DNA of 64,000 nt, taken from positions 930,001 through 994,000 of the forward strand of contig NZ_FYEX01000001.1 of the NCBI RefSeq assembly GCF_900187875.1. Reading direction: 5' to 3'. Positions 42,309 through 50,540 of the stretch are shown here, in pieces (positions within the stretch are counted from its first letter, which is position 1; each line of letters starts with the position of its first letter). This DNA comes from Polynucleobacter victoriensis. Its GTDB lineage: Bacteria; Pseudomonadota; Gammaproteobacteria; Burkholderiales; Burkholderiaceae. The notes under the pieces are model-generated. The model made no database searches. It had not been told where the DNA came from and saw nothing but the letters and a program-made list of their open reading frames with translations. The translations under genes and the position numbers were made by a program.

Positions 42309-43397
42309 ATGTCAGACAATTTTCAAAGACCACAACGCTTAAATTGGCCAGATTTACCGATGCCCACCGCCAGAATGATTGGGTTAGGGTATGTCTTGCT
42401 AATTATCTATGCGAGTATTTATCCGTATAACTTTAATGTGAGTGTTGGAGCGGGTATATTGGATTGGGTCACCGCACCAATACCTAAATACATCACATCG
42501 TTTGATGTATTTACAAATATTTTGGGTTACGTCCCTTTAGGCTTTTTTACGGTATTTGCTGTTTATCCAAGGTTAAAGCTATACAGAGCTCTGATTGTGG
42601 CCATGTTGTTGGGCGCACTCTTATCAGGAATTTTAGAGTCGCTACAAACCTGGTTGGGCACTCGCATACCTAGTAATGTTGATTGGTTTGCAAATATTGG
42701 TGGCGCTATATTGGGTGCTTTATTAGCAATGCCTCTAGATCCAAAATGGTTGTCTGGCAGTGGCTTTCAGCGTCGTAGGATTGAGTGGTTTGGATTTAGA
42801 ACTAGTGGAATTCTGTTAGTTTTAGCATTTCCTTGGTCTCAAATTTATCCTCAGCAAGCTTGGTTGGCAATGGGTGATTGGGGTTTTGTTTGGTTGATTC
42901 CTGTTATACAAAATACTTCATTTAATTTTGCTGCTATTGAGATGATCACGACCATGCTAGCGTGGCTAGGCGCTGGTTTGTGTATTAGCTTGTCGATGAA
43001 GCCAGCTGCGCCAAAGTTGAAAATATTGTTAGCCCTACTGTTAATGACAATCATCTTTAAGGCTTTATTTTCTGGCATGCAGTTTGGCATAGATAAGAGT
43101 TTTTCTTGGCTAACACCACCAGCATTTTGGGGGATGATTTTTTCAAGTATCTTGTTAGCTGGATTAATTCAACTCAAGAGATCTTGGCAATACGGGTTAG
43201 CGATTTTATCTTTAGGGTTGATGATATTTTTGGTGAATGTATTTCCAAAAAATCCCTACTATTTAGTCACAATCCAAGAGTGGCGTCAGGGGCGCTTGAT
43301 TCATTTCAACCATTTAATGTCTTGGTTGGCGTGGATTTGGCCTATTGGTGCAGCTTTATCTTTGGTAAAAGGCCTAAAAGCTAGGTCATCTATATAA
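42309..43397 (+). CDS. VanZ-family integral membrane protein
   Basis: 362 residues with about nine hydrophobic helices. The first part has the VanZ pattern (YASIYPYNFN, FDVFTNILGYVPLGFF, and RIPSNVDWFANIGGAILGALL); the second half adds more helices. VanZ-like proteins relate to phospholipid and glycopeptide phenotypes, but the function here is unknown. A GTG at 42303 is in frame; the ATG at 42309 lies 6 bases past a TACTAT -10-like box. Confidence 0.85.
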   Translation: MSDNFQRPQRLNWPDLPMPTARMIGLGYVLLIIYASIYPYNFNVSVGAGILDWVTAPIPKYITSFDVFTNILGYVPLGFFTVFAVYPRLKLYRALIVAMLLGALLSGILESLQTWLGTRIPSNVDWFANIGGAILGALLAMPLDPKWLSGSGFQRRRIEWFGFRTSGILLVLAFPWSQIYPQQAWLAMGDWGFVWLIPVIQNTSFNFAAIEMITTMLAWLGAGLCISLSMKPAAPKLKILLALLLMTIIFKALFSGMQFGIDKSFSWLTPPAFWGMIFSSILLAGLIQLKRSWQYGLAILSLGLMIFLVNVFPKNPYYLVTIQEWRQGRLIHFNHLMSWLAWIWPIGAALSLVKGLKARSSI

Positions 43398-43405
43398 TTT
43401 TCAAT

Positions 43406-43717
43406 ATGAGCTATTACAAATACCACTTATTTTTTTGTTTAAACAAGCGTGAAAACGGTGACGACTGTTGTGCTGCCCACAATGCGGTTGGCTTGTTTGA
43501 CTATGCCAAACAGCGTTGCAAGGAGCTATCCTTAAACGGCGCAGGCAAGGTCAGAGTCAACAAAGCAGGCTGCTTAGATAGATGTGCACATGGTCCTGTG
43601 ATGGTTGTGTATCCAGAGGGTGTTTGGTACACGGCAGTTGATCAAACAGATATTGATGAAATTATTGATAGTCATTTCATTAACGGAAAAGTAGTAGAAC
43701 GTTTAAAAATTGATTAA
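43406..43717 (+). CDS. Thioredoxin-like [2Fe-2S] ferredoxin domain protein
   Basis: 103 residues. Cysteines in FFCLNKRENGDDCC and NKAGCLDRCAHGPVMVVYPEGVWY match the thioredoxin-fold 2Fe-2S ferredoxins (related to the NuoE cluster domain). Probably an electron carrier or cluster donor; the partner is unknown. It lies shortly before the hydrolase-DUF493-lipB-lipA run. Confidence 0.88.
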   Translation: MSYYKYHLFFCLNKRENGDDCCAAHNAVGLFDYAKQRCKELSLNGAGKVRVNKAGCLDRCAHGPVMVVYPEGVWYTAVDQTDIDEIIDSHFINGKVVERLKID

Positions 43718-43736
43718 TCAGTTGATAAGGTACTGA

Positions 43737-44459
43737 GTGAGTCGCACAATCAAAATTAATTTTCAAGGACCAGTTGGTCTCATTGAGGCATCGCTAGACT
43801 TGCCTGATGAAGTGAGGCATGCGCCTGGTAGCTACAGACCTAGAGGAATTGCTTTGGTGGCCCATCCTCATCCTTTGTTGGGTGGCACGATGGATAACAA
43901 GGTGGCACAGACATTGGCGCGTACCTTTGCACAACTTGGATATGTCACATTAAGACCTAACTTTAGAGGTGTTGGTGCTACCGAAGGTGTGCATGATGAT
44001 GGCAAAGGGGAAGCCCAAGATCTTCTTGCTGTAATAGCATGGATGAAAGATCCGTTTAGCTGGCAGGGCATTCAAGAATTAGAAGGGCATGCATGGCCAC
44101 AGCTTGTCGATGAGCTGCCATTAGCGATGGCAGGTTTTTCATTTGGTAGTTATGTCAGTAGCTATGTGGTTAAAGAGTTAACCGAAAAGAATGAAGCGCC
44201 AGAACGATTGATTATGGTTGGATCTGCTACAAGTAAGTGGGATGTCGCACCTGTTCCAAAAGATACGATTGTGATACATGGTGAGGTGGATGACGTTATT
44301 CCGTTAACAAGTGTTCTTGATTGGGCTAGACCTCAGGAGCTTACTGTTCAAGTTATTCCTGGTGCAGATCATTTTTTCCATCGTAAGTTGCATTGCATCA
44401 GAGATCTGATTGTTCGTGCGTGGCATGGTCAACCAACTCCAGTTAATGAGAGTAAGTGA
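43737..44459 (+). CDS. Alpha/beta hydrolase
   Basis: 240 residues with GTG start. HPHPLLGGTMDNKV and the nucleophile elbow MAGFSFGSYVSSYV (Ser) are clear; the catalytic His is in PGADHFFHRKLH and the Asp in HGEVDDVIPL. The group (COG2945-like) holds uncharacterised esterases. Stop overlaps the next start by one base. Confidence 0.88.
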   Translation: MSRTIKINFQGPVGLIEASLDLPDEVRHAPGSYRPRGIALVAHPHPLLGGTMDNKVAQTLARTFAQLGYVTLRPNFRGVGATEGVHDDGKGEAQDLLAVIAWMKDPFSWQGIQELEGHAWPQLVDELPLAMAGFSFGSYVSSYVVKELTEKNEAPERLIMVGSATSKWDVAPVPKDTIVIHGEVDDVIPLTSVLDWARPQELTVQVIPGADHFFHRKLHCIRDLIVRAWHGQPTPVNESK

Positions 44460-44731
44460 TGGATATTCCAGTCGAAGAATCTCTCATTAAATACCCTTGT
44501 CATTTCCCAATTAAGGTAATGGGTAAGGCTGTTGATGGTTATCAAGAAGCAATTGAAAAAGTAGTCTTGAACTTTGATCCTGAGTTTGATGTTGGGACCA
44601 TTGAGCGTAGACCCTCTAAAAATGGTAACTACTTAGGTTTAACCGTGACAGTTAGAGTAGTTAGTAGAGAGCAGTTAGATGAACTCTATCGCACCTTATC
44701 AACACACCCGATGGTTAGTGTTGTCTTATAA
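44459..44731 (+). CDS. DUF493 (YbeD-like) protein
   Basis: 90 residues: LIKYPCHFPIKVMGKAVDGYQ and VRVVSREQLDELYRTLSTHPMV match YbeD/DUF493, a small ACT-like regulatory fold. In E. coli ybeD also precedes lipB, so the context supports a link to lipoylation. ATG at 44459 chosen over the GTG at 44456. Confidence 0.9.
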   Translation: MDIPVEESLIKYPCHFPIKVMGKAVDGYQEAIEKVVLNFDPEFDVGTIERRPSKNGNYLGLTVTVRVVSREQLDELYRTLSTHPMVSVVL

Positions 44732-44734
44732 ATA

Positions 44735-45382
44735 ATGAAAATAATAATTCGGCATTTAGGGGTGCAGGAGTATTTGCCTACTTATGAAGCAATGAAGTCC
44801 TTCACGGCATCTCGCACAGAAGAGACCCCGGATGAGATTTGGGTATTACAGCATCCGCCGACATACACCTTGGGGCAGGCTGGAGATCCTGCTCATTTAC
44901 TAAAGCCTGATACAAATATACCTTTAGTGCCGATTGATCGTGGAGGGCAAATTACCTATCACGGCCCAGGCCAGGTGGTTGTTTATTTGCTTCTTGATTT
45001 GCGCCGTCGCCGCTTATTTGTGAGAGACCTAGTTAATCGTATTGAGCAAGCCATTATTGATACTTTGGCTGATTCTGGAGTTGTAGGGATTAGAAAGCCT
45101 GGCGCGCCCGGAATTTACCTAGATGAGGGTAGCGATATTCCTCCCGACTTAATTGGCGCAAAAATAGCCGCATTGGGTTTAAAGGTAACTAAACAATGTT
45201 GTTATCATGGCTTGGCATTAAATGTGGCAATGGATTTACAGCCATTTGAGGCAATCAACCCTTGTGGTTATGCGGGTTTAAAGACAATTGATCTGCGCAC
45301 CCTTGGTGTGAGCGACAATATCAATATTGTGGCAAAAAACATATTGAGCCATTTATCTCAACAATTAGAGGTGCGGTCATGA
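44735..45382 (+). CDS. lipB: Octanoyltransferase
   Basis: Moves octanoyl from ACP to lipoyl domains (215 residues). GGQITYHGPGQVVVYLLLDL, the Lys in LIGAKIAALGLKV, the YHGLALNV segment and the acyl-thioester Cys in FEAINPCGYAGL are in place. Overlaps lipA by 4 bases. Confidence 0.96.
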   Translation: MKIIIRHLGVQEYLPTYEAMKSFTASRTEETPDEIWVLQHPPTYTLGQAGDPAHLLKPDTNIPLVPIDRGGQITYHGPGQVVVYLLLDLRRRRLFVRDLVNRIEQAIIDTLADSGVVGIRKPGAPGIYLDEGSDIPPDLIGAKIAALGLKVTKQCCYHGLALNVAMDLQPFEAINPCGYAGLKTIDLRTLGVSDNINIVAKNILSHLSQQLEVRS

Positions 45383-46332
45383 CTAAGGCCTACGATCCAA
45401 ATCAAAAGCAAAAATCTGCAGATAAAACATCACGCATACCTATCAAGATTGTGCCTGTTGAAGAGGTGCTTAAAAAGCCAGATTGGATACGAGTAAAGGC
45501 AGCCTCAGGTAATTCTCGTTTTCATGAGATCAAGAAAATATTGCGTGATAACCAGTTAGTCACTGTATGTGAAGAAGCTAGCTGCCCGAATATTGGTGAA
45601 TGTTTTGGCAAAGGCACGGCTACATTCATGATCATGGGTGATAAATGTACGCGTCGTTGCCCATTTTGCGATGTAGGCCATGGTCGCCCTGATCCCTTAG
45701 ACGTGGATGAGCCACTTAACTTGGCTAAAACAATTGCAGCATTAAAGTTGTCGTATGTGGTGATAACGAGTGTGGACCGTGATGACTTAAGAGATGGTGG
45801 CGCACAACATTTTGTTGATTGCATCACTAAAACTAATGAGTTGTCGCCAGAGACCAGAATTGAAGTTTTAGTTCCTGACTTCCGCGGCCGTTTAGATAAA
45901 GCGCTAGATATTTTTGCGAATGGCTTACCTCATGTCATGAACCACAACTTAGAGACTGTGCCTCGCTTGTACAAAGAAGCAAGACCAGGTTCTGATTACA
46001 TGCATTCATTAAAGTTGTTGAAAGACTTTAAAGAACGTTATCCAGATGTGCCTACCAAGAGTGGCTTGATGGTTGGCTTGGGCGAAACGGATGAAGAAAT
46101 CCTAGAGGTGATGAAGGATATGCGTGCTCACAATATTGACATGCTAACTATTGGTCAGTATCTGGCGCCATCAGGCCACCATTTGCCTGTGCGCCGTTAT
46201 GTGCACCCTGATACGTTTGCTATGTTTGAAAAAGAAGCCTATGCGATGGGCTTTACGCATGCTGCAGTAGGTGCGATGGTGCGCTCTAGTTATCACGCAG
46301 ACCAACAAGCCCACAAAGCGGGCGTTGTTTAA
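45379..46332 (+). CDS. lipA: Lipoyl synthase
   Basis: Radical-SAM enzyme inserting two sulfurs into octanoyl chains (317 residues). Auxiliary cluster CEEASCPNIGEC, the radical-SAM CTRRCPFC motif, and the C-terminal RSSYHAD motif whose Ser ligates the auxiliary cluster are visible. Finishes the lipoylation pair with lipB. Confidence 0.98.
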   Translation: MTKAYDPNQKQKSADKTSRIPIKIVPVEEVLKKPDWIRVKAASGNSRFHEIKKILRDNQLVTVCEEASCPNIGECFGKGTATFMIMGDKCTRRCPFCDVGHGRPDPLDVDEPLNLAKTIAALKLSYVVITSVDRDDLRDGGAQHFVDCITKTNELSPETRIEVLVPDFRGRLDKALDIFANGLPHVMNHNLETVPRLYKEARPGSDYMHSLKLLKDFKERYPDVPTKSGLMVGLGETDEEILEVMKDMRAHNIDMLTIGQYLAPSGHHLPVRRYVHPDTFAMFEKEAYAMGFTHAAVGAMVRSSYHADQQAHKAGVV

Positions 46333-46358
46333 TTAAATAACAAGCTATTTGGTAGTTC

Positions 46359-46392
46359 AGAAATCTTTAGCTGTTCTCAGCTAGAGATTTCT
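46359..46392. repeat. 15-bp hairpin at the lipA/tlpA convergent junction
   Basis: Bases 46359-46373 pair with 46378-46392 (one T-G pair at 46367/46384) around a TTCT tetraloop, spanning the stop codon of the TlpA gene. Strong stem, but no T-run on either strand, so it is more likely a 3'-end barrier or weak bidirectional terminator. Confidence 0.5.
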
Positions 46393-46867
46393 CAATCACT
46401 TGATAAAACTCTGACCAGTCAGGTTCTCCAACATAACGTTTGATAATTCTTCCTTGTTTGTTAATTACAAGGGTGGTTGGCGTTAGCTGTATCTTTCCAA
46501 AAGACTTTGCTGCACTACCATCAGAATCCATTGCGACGATGAATGGCAGTTTTCTGGTTTCTGCAAAATTAACAACATACATTGGTGGGTCATAAGACAT
46601 GGCAAGAGCCATGAACTCTAAGCCATTACTTTTGTATTTATCGTAGGTCTCTACAAGTTTAGGCATTTCTTTAACGCAGGTGGTGCAGCTAGTTGCCCAA
46701 AAATTGATGATGGTAACTTTGCCCTTGAAGTTATCTTGAGTGATTGTTTTGCCAGAAATTTCAGATACCTTGAATGTTGGCATCACTTGTTGTGTATTGG
46801 ATGAGCAACCAACCAAGATGCCTGCTACAGACATTAATACAACTAGAAAAAACTGACGAATATTCAT
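46367..46867 (-). CDS. TlpA-family thiol:disulfide reductase, lipoprotein
   Basis: About 166 residues from the ATG at 46867. Lipoprotein signal MNIRQFFLVVLMSVAGILVGC, then a thioredoxin fold with active site FWATSCTTCVKEMP and the cis-Pro loop LTPTTLVINKQG. Periplasmic reductase, possibly for cytochrome c maturation or disulfide repair. In-frame ATGs at 46885 and 46897 are alternatives; a minus-strand TAAAAT box (46909-46904) would suit the 46897 start. Confidence 0.87.
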   Translation of the reverse strand: MNIRQFFLVVLMSVAGILVGCSSNTQQVMPTFKVSEISGKTITQDNFKGKVTIINFWATSCTTCVKEMPKLVETYDKYKSNGLEFMALAMSYDPPMYVVNFAETRKLPFIVAMDSDGSAAKSFGKIQLTPTTLVINKQGRIIKRYVGEPDWSEFYQVIEKSLAENS

Positions 46868-46908
46868 AAATACGCTCAAATTCATGGGAGTGGGCATAAT
46901 CCTATTTT

Positions 46909-47508
46909 ATGCAAATTACACATTCCATGTTGTTCAAATTATTTAGCTCAATACTAATTGGCATATCACTAGTGGCCTGTACGCCATCTTTGGATTGGAG
47001 AACGGTTCGTTCTGATGATTTGCTGTATGAAGCCTTGTATCCAGGCAAGCCAAGTCGAGCAGAAAAAACAGTCATGTTTAACAGTCAAAAATTAACCATG
47101 ACCATGGAAGCATCTCGAGTAAATGCCACACTATTTGCTGTTGGTGTTATTAATATTCCAGCTACTGCAAAAGGCATTGATCTGAAGGTGCTCAAAGATT
47201 TTTTACAGAACGGTATGTTGAGTAACCTCAAGACCAATCAAGCTCCAACGCCAAAAACTATCAGCATTAAAACAGCAGGACAACCCAGCTATGACTTGCC
47301 AGCACAAGAGTGGGTGATTCAAGGCCTTGGCCCCGATGGGCAGCAACGATTATTAAGATTTAGAGTGGTGCAGCGTAATTTGCCTGATGGCCAGATACAG
47401 ATTTATCAGCAAAGTATTTTGCAAAGCCTTAAGAACAATCTGGCTGTTGAAAAAATACTGCGATCTGACGAGCACGAGATGTTCTTTACAGGTTTTAAGC
47501 CGTATTAA
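46909..47508 (+). CDS. Putative lipoprotein of unknown function
   Basis: 199 residues. Signal peptide with lipobox LVACTP (Cys near residue 24). The rest has a mixed alpha/beta pattern (LLYEALYPGKPSRAEK, LRFRVVQRNLPDGQIQIYQQS). I do not recognise the family. Divergent from the TlpA gene and followed by the MFS gene. Confidence 0.75.
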   Translation: MQITHSMLFKLFSSILIGISLVACTPSLDWRTVRSDDLLYEALYPGKPSRAEKTVMFNSQKLTMTMEASRVNATLFAVGVINIPATAKGIDLKVLKDFLQNGMLSNLKTNQAPTPKTISIKTAGQPSYDLPAQEWVIQGLGPDGQQRLLRFRVVQRNLPDGQIQIYQQSILQSLKNNLAVEKILRSDEHEMFFTGFKPY

Positions 47509-47518
47509 CAAAGCCTAA
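47507..47518 (+). repeat. 12-bp direct repeat, left copy flanking the MFS gene
   Basis: AACAAAGCCTAA at 47507-47518, identical to 48809-48820. The two copies bracket the MFS gene (47536-48798) almost exactly. Confidence 0.55.
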
Positions 47519-47535
47519 AAAAAGATAAAACAAAT

Positions 47536-48798
47536 ATGACTAATCAACCAAATCTACCAATGCGAGGAGTATGGGCATTTAGAGTCTTTGCTTGTTTTGC
47601 ATTCGGATATTTTTTGTCATATGCGTTTAGATCAGTTAATGCTGTGATTGCTCCTGAGCTCATGCAAGATTTGAGTATCAGCAACTCACAGTTGGGGCTT
47701 CTGTCAGCTGCCTATTTCATTGGTTTTTCAACTATGCAAATTCCACTTGGTGTGGCTCTTGATAAATTTGGCGCGCGACGTACTGAGAGTGTTTTATTGC
47801 TAATTGCATTAGTAGGTGCAATTACTTTTGCTTACGCAGAAAGCTTACTAGGTTTAACTGTTGGTAGGTTGTTGATTGGTGTTGGGGTCTCTGCTTGCTT
47901 GATGGCATCCTTTACGGCCTATCGCAGATGGTTCGCAATCGAGCAGCAAGGACAGTTAGCTTCTGCCATGTTGGTGTTTGGCACTATGGGGGCATTGGTT
48001 ACAACTGTGCCCGTACAGTTGGCTTTACCTCATATAGGTTGGCGAGGAGTGTTTTGGGTAACTGCTTTGTTAGTAGCCCTGAGTTTTATTGCAATCAGAT
48101 TTGGTTTGCCAACATTTGATGATCATCCAATATCGAATAATCAAAACTCAAGCGCCGAAGAAAAATCGTTTAGCTTAAAAGATATCCTGAAGCATTCATT
48201 CTTTATCAGAATGTTGCCAATCGGCATTGTTAACCATGGTGGTTTTTTGTCATTACAAACCTTATGGATTGGTCCATGGATGATTCAGGTTTTGGGATAT
48301 GACCCAGAACAGAGTGCGCAGATACTATTTTTATTTAATGGTGTGATGTTGCTTGGTTATGCATTCAATGCATGGTTCATTCCAAGGGCAAATAGCAAAG
48401 GGTACAAAACACTTAATTACGTCAAGTGGTTGTTAGCAGTTGGATTAGTTGCTCAGTTGTTTGCTATTACATTAACCATTCAATATAGCTGGATACTGTG
48501 GATACTCTTAGCTGTGACAGCAACGGGCCATATCTTGGGGCAGAGTACTGTGATTACTGTTTTCCCAACACGTAATGCAGGTATAGCAAGTACCAGCTAT
48601 AACTTGCTCATCTTTGTTGGGGCATTTATTTTCCAATGGGGTATTGGTTGGGGCATTGATGTATTAACAGCAGCGGGCGCCACTAAACCAGATGCCTTCA
48701 GGCAAGTATTCTTTGCATTTTTGATACTGCAAGTGATTTCATATCTTTGGTTCTTGTTTTACCCCAAGCCACTCAAACACCATTTGGCGGGCAGCTAA
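47536..48798 (+). CDS. MFS transporter
   Basis: 420 residues with 12 predicted transmembrane helices. The MFS loop 2-3 motif appears as GVALDKFGARR and the TM4 arginine region as VGRLLIGVG. The N-terminus YAFRSVNAVIAPEL resembles the anion:cation symporter and nitrate/sugar-phosphate-like branches, but the substrate cannot be named. Bracketed by a 12-bp direct repeat. Confidence 0.85.
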   Translation: MTNQPNLPMRGVWAFRVFACFAFGYFLSYAFRSVNAVIAPELMQDLSISNSQLGLLSAAYFIGFSTMQIPLGVALDKFGARRTESVLLLIALVGAITFAYAESLLGLTVGRLLIGVGVSACLMASFTAYRRWFAIEQQGQLASAMLVFGTMGALVTTVPVQLALPHIGWRGVFWVTALLVALSFIAIRFGLPTFDDHPISNNQNSSAEEKSFSLKDILKHSFFIRMLPIGIVNHGGFLSLQTLWIGPWMIQVLGYDPEQSAQILFLFNGVMLLGYAFNAWFIPRANSKGYKTLNYVKWLLAVGLVAQLFAITLTIQYSWILWILLAVTATGHILGQSTVITVFPTRNAGIASTSYNLLIFVGAFIFQWGIGWGIDVLTAAGATKPDAFRQVFFAFLILQVISYLWFLFYPKPLKHHLAGS

Positions 48799-48808
48799 AA
48801 CATTACCA

Positions 48809-48820
48809 AACAAAGCCTAA
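48809..48820 (+). repeat. 12-bp direct repeat, right copy flanking the MFS gene
   Basis: AACAAAGCCTAA, identical to the left copy, inside a short A/C-rich gap (48799-48863) that also holds repeated AAACC words. Confidence 0.55.
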
Positions 48821-48863
48821 CGAAACCTAATAAACCAAACCAAAACTAATTTAAAGCTAAGAA

Positions 48864-49118
48864 TTATTTCTTATTTTCTAAAGCACTCACTTTAGCTTCT
48901 AGCTCTTCAAGTTTTGCGCGAGTCTTTGCTAGCACTTGAGTTTGCAGATCGAATTCTTCGCGGGTAACTAAATCAAGTTTTTGAAAACCTTGAGTCATTA
49001 GGCTGCGAACATTTTTTTCCATGTCTTTTGCAGGCGATTGTCGAATTGCATCACCAACCTTGTTTTGCATATCGTTAGCAATAGTTTGCATCTTCTGCAT
49101 GATGTCTTGCGGATTCAT
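48864..49118 (-). CDS. ubiK: UbiK-family ubiquinone biosynthesis accessory factor
   Basis: 84 residues of the BMFP family: MNPQDIMQKMQTIANDM, VTREEFDLQTQVLAKTRAKL and a C-terminal coiled coil LEELEAKVSALENKK. UbiK binds UbiJ and aids the soluble ubiquinone biosynthesis complex in aerobic growth. Confidence 0.88.
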   Translation of the reverse strand: MNPQDIMQKMQTIANDMQNKVGDAIRQSPAKDMEKNVRSLMTQGFQKLDLVTREEFDLQTQVLAKTRAKLEELEAKVSALENKK

Positions 49119-49174
49119 GGTGTCTCCAGATAAATCTTTAATGTTCTCTTTTTACCAAATTTACGAAAAAAGGA

Positions 49175-49269
49175 TGCACCAAAATGAGGCACAATATTGG
49201 TGCATGAGGCATTAACAAATTTGGTGCAAGCAACAGCCAAAAATTAATAAAAATAATTTATTTGGTGCA
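49175..49269 (+). promoter_or_regulatory. NtrC-like upstream activating sites
   Basis: Two overlapping 17-base sites close to TGCACYANNNTGGTGCA: TGCACCAAAATGAGGCA (49175-49191) and GGCACAATATTGGTGCA (49188-49204). Two further half-sites TTTGGTGCA lie at 49220-49228 and 49261-49269. They sit about 30-125 bases upstream of a sigma-54 promoter, the normal enhancer arrangement. Confidence 0.8.
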
Positions 49270-49299
49270 AGTATATGAATTTAATAATAAAAAAATAAC

Positions 49300-49314
49300 T
49301 GGCACACCTTTTGC
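49300..49314 (+). promoter_or_regulatory. Sigma-54 promoter of torF-glnK-amtB
   Basis: TGGCAC (49300-49305), 5 bases, TTGC (49311-49314): a full match to the -24/-12 consensus. Predicts nitrogen-starvation expression of the porin, PII protein and ammonium transporter through NtrC. Confidence 0.87.
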
Positions 49315-49365
49315 TTAATAACCTGCAAGGAATTTCCCTTTGATTGTTTATTAGGAGTGCAACAC

Positions 49366-50163
49366 ATGAAAACTTACTTAACTCTCTCAGCGATCGCATT
49401 AGCAGCAGCTGCAACTTTATCTTCTGGCGCTGTAATGGCTGCTGATCCAGCACCTGCTGCGACACCAGACTTCGTGGTAACTGGTAACTTCGGCATCACC
49501 AGCGATTACCGTTTCCGTGGTATTTCACAAAACGATTTGGACCCAGCTTTCCAAGGTGGTTTTGATGTGGCACATAGCTCTGGTTTCTATATTGGAACAT
49601 GGGGTTCAAACGTGTCTTCATTTGCTGCTACAACAGCAGGCTCATTGGAGCTGGATTTATATGGTGGGTATAAGACGGAAATTGCTGGAGTGGCAACAGA
49701 CTTTGGCTTGATTTCATATAAATACCCTGGATCATTGCAATCTGGCGCTGTAAATACTGAAGAGGCTTATGTAGGTTTAGGCTATGGTCCTGCAACATTG
49801 AAGGTGTCATATGTAATTGGTAAAAATTATTTTGGCACTACAAAAAGTGGTGGTGATGCAAGTGGTACTGTCTACTACGATTTAACATTAGCTCAAGAAG
49901 TTGCACCTAAGTTAACAGCATCAGCACATGCTGGCTATACAGACTTTAAAGAAGGAGCAAGAAATACTGGCTATACAGGTAAGGTTGGATATTCTGATTA
50001 CAACGTTGGTTTGGCATACGATTACAACGGATTTGTTTTTGGGGTGAAGTATTACTGGAATGATTTGAGTGCTGGTACAAAAGATTGGGCAGTTGGTACA
50101 TCGCCTTCTACAAAAAAATTGTACAAAGACGGCGTAGCAGTATCTCTAACCAAAGCTTTCTAA
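49366..50163 (+). CDS. TorF-family putative porin
   Basis: 265 residues: signal peptide (ALAAAATLSSGAVMAAD), then beta-strand repeats such as GNFGITSDYRFRGISQNDLDPAFQGGFD, ending in a C-terminal KAF (outer-membrane beta-barrel signature). This family (Gcw_chp) lies before glnK-amtB in many betaproteobacteria. Likely lets nitrogen compounds pass the outer membrane. ATG at 49366 is 8 bases after AGGAG. Confidence 0.9.
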   Translation: MKTYLTLSAIALAAAATLSSGAVMAADPAPAATPDFVVTGNFGITSDYRFRGISQNDLDPAFQGGFDVAHSSGFYIGTWGSNVSSFAATTAGSLELDLYGGYKTEIAGVATDFGLISYKYPGSLQSGAVNTEEAYVGLGYGPATLKVSYVIGKNYFGTTKSGGDASGTVYYDLTLAQEVAPKLTASAHAGYTDFKEGARNTGYTGKVGYSDYNVGLAYDYNGFVFGVKYYWNDLSAGTKDWAVGTSPSTKKLYKDGVAVSLTKAF

Positions 50164-50187
50164 CCCAGCGATCTCACGGAGAAACGT

Positions 50188-50526
50188 ATGAAATTAATCA
50201 CAGCAATTATCAAGCCCTTCAAGCTTGACGAAGTGCGTGAGGCGCTATCAGAAGTTGGCGTTTCAGGCATTACCGTTACTGAAGTTAAAGGCTTTGGTCG
50301 ACAAAAAGGTCACACTGAGTTGTATCGCGGTGCTGAGTACGTTGTTGATTTCTTGCCAAAGGTCAAAATCGAAGCAGCAGTTGATGATGGCATTGTTGAG
50401 CGAGCAATCGAAGCGATTGAAAAATCAGCTAAGACCGGCAAGATTGGTGACGGCAAAATTTTTGTCTCATCTGTTGAACAAGTTATCCGCATTCGTACCG
50501 GTGAAACCGGTCAGTCTGCCCTTTAA
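50188..50526 (+). CDS. glnK: Nitrogen regulatory protein PII (GlnK type)
   Basis: 112 residues. MKLITAIIKPFKLDEVREAL at the start, the T-loop with uridylylated Tyr in ELYRGAEYVVDF (Tyr51 region), and the GKIGDGKIFV loop. Senses 2-oxoglutarate and ATP/ADP and plugs AmtB when nitrogen is plentiful. Lies 14 bases before amtB. Confidence 0.96.
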   Translation: MKLITAIIKPFKLDEVREALSEVGVSGITVTEVKGFGRQKGHTELYRGAEYVVDFLPKVKIEAAVDDGIVERAIEAIEKSAKTGKIGDGKIFVSSVEQVIRIRTGETGQSAL

Positions 50527-50540
50527 AGCGAGGTAAGAAA

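Noticed and set aside
50225..50536. 103-residue frame inside glnK
   Set aside because: Out-of-frame shadow of the PII gene.
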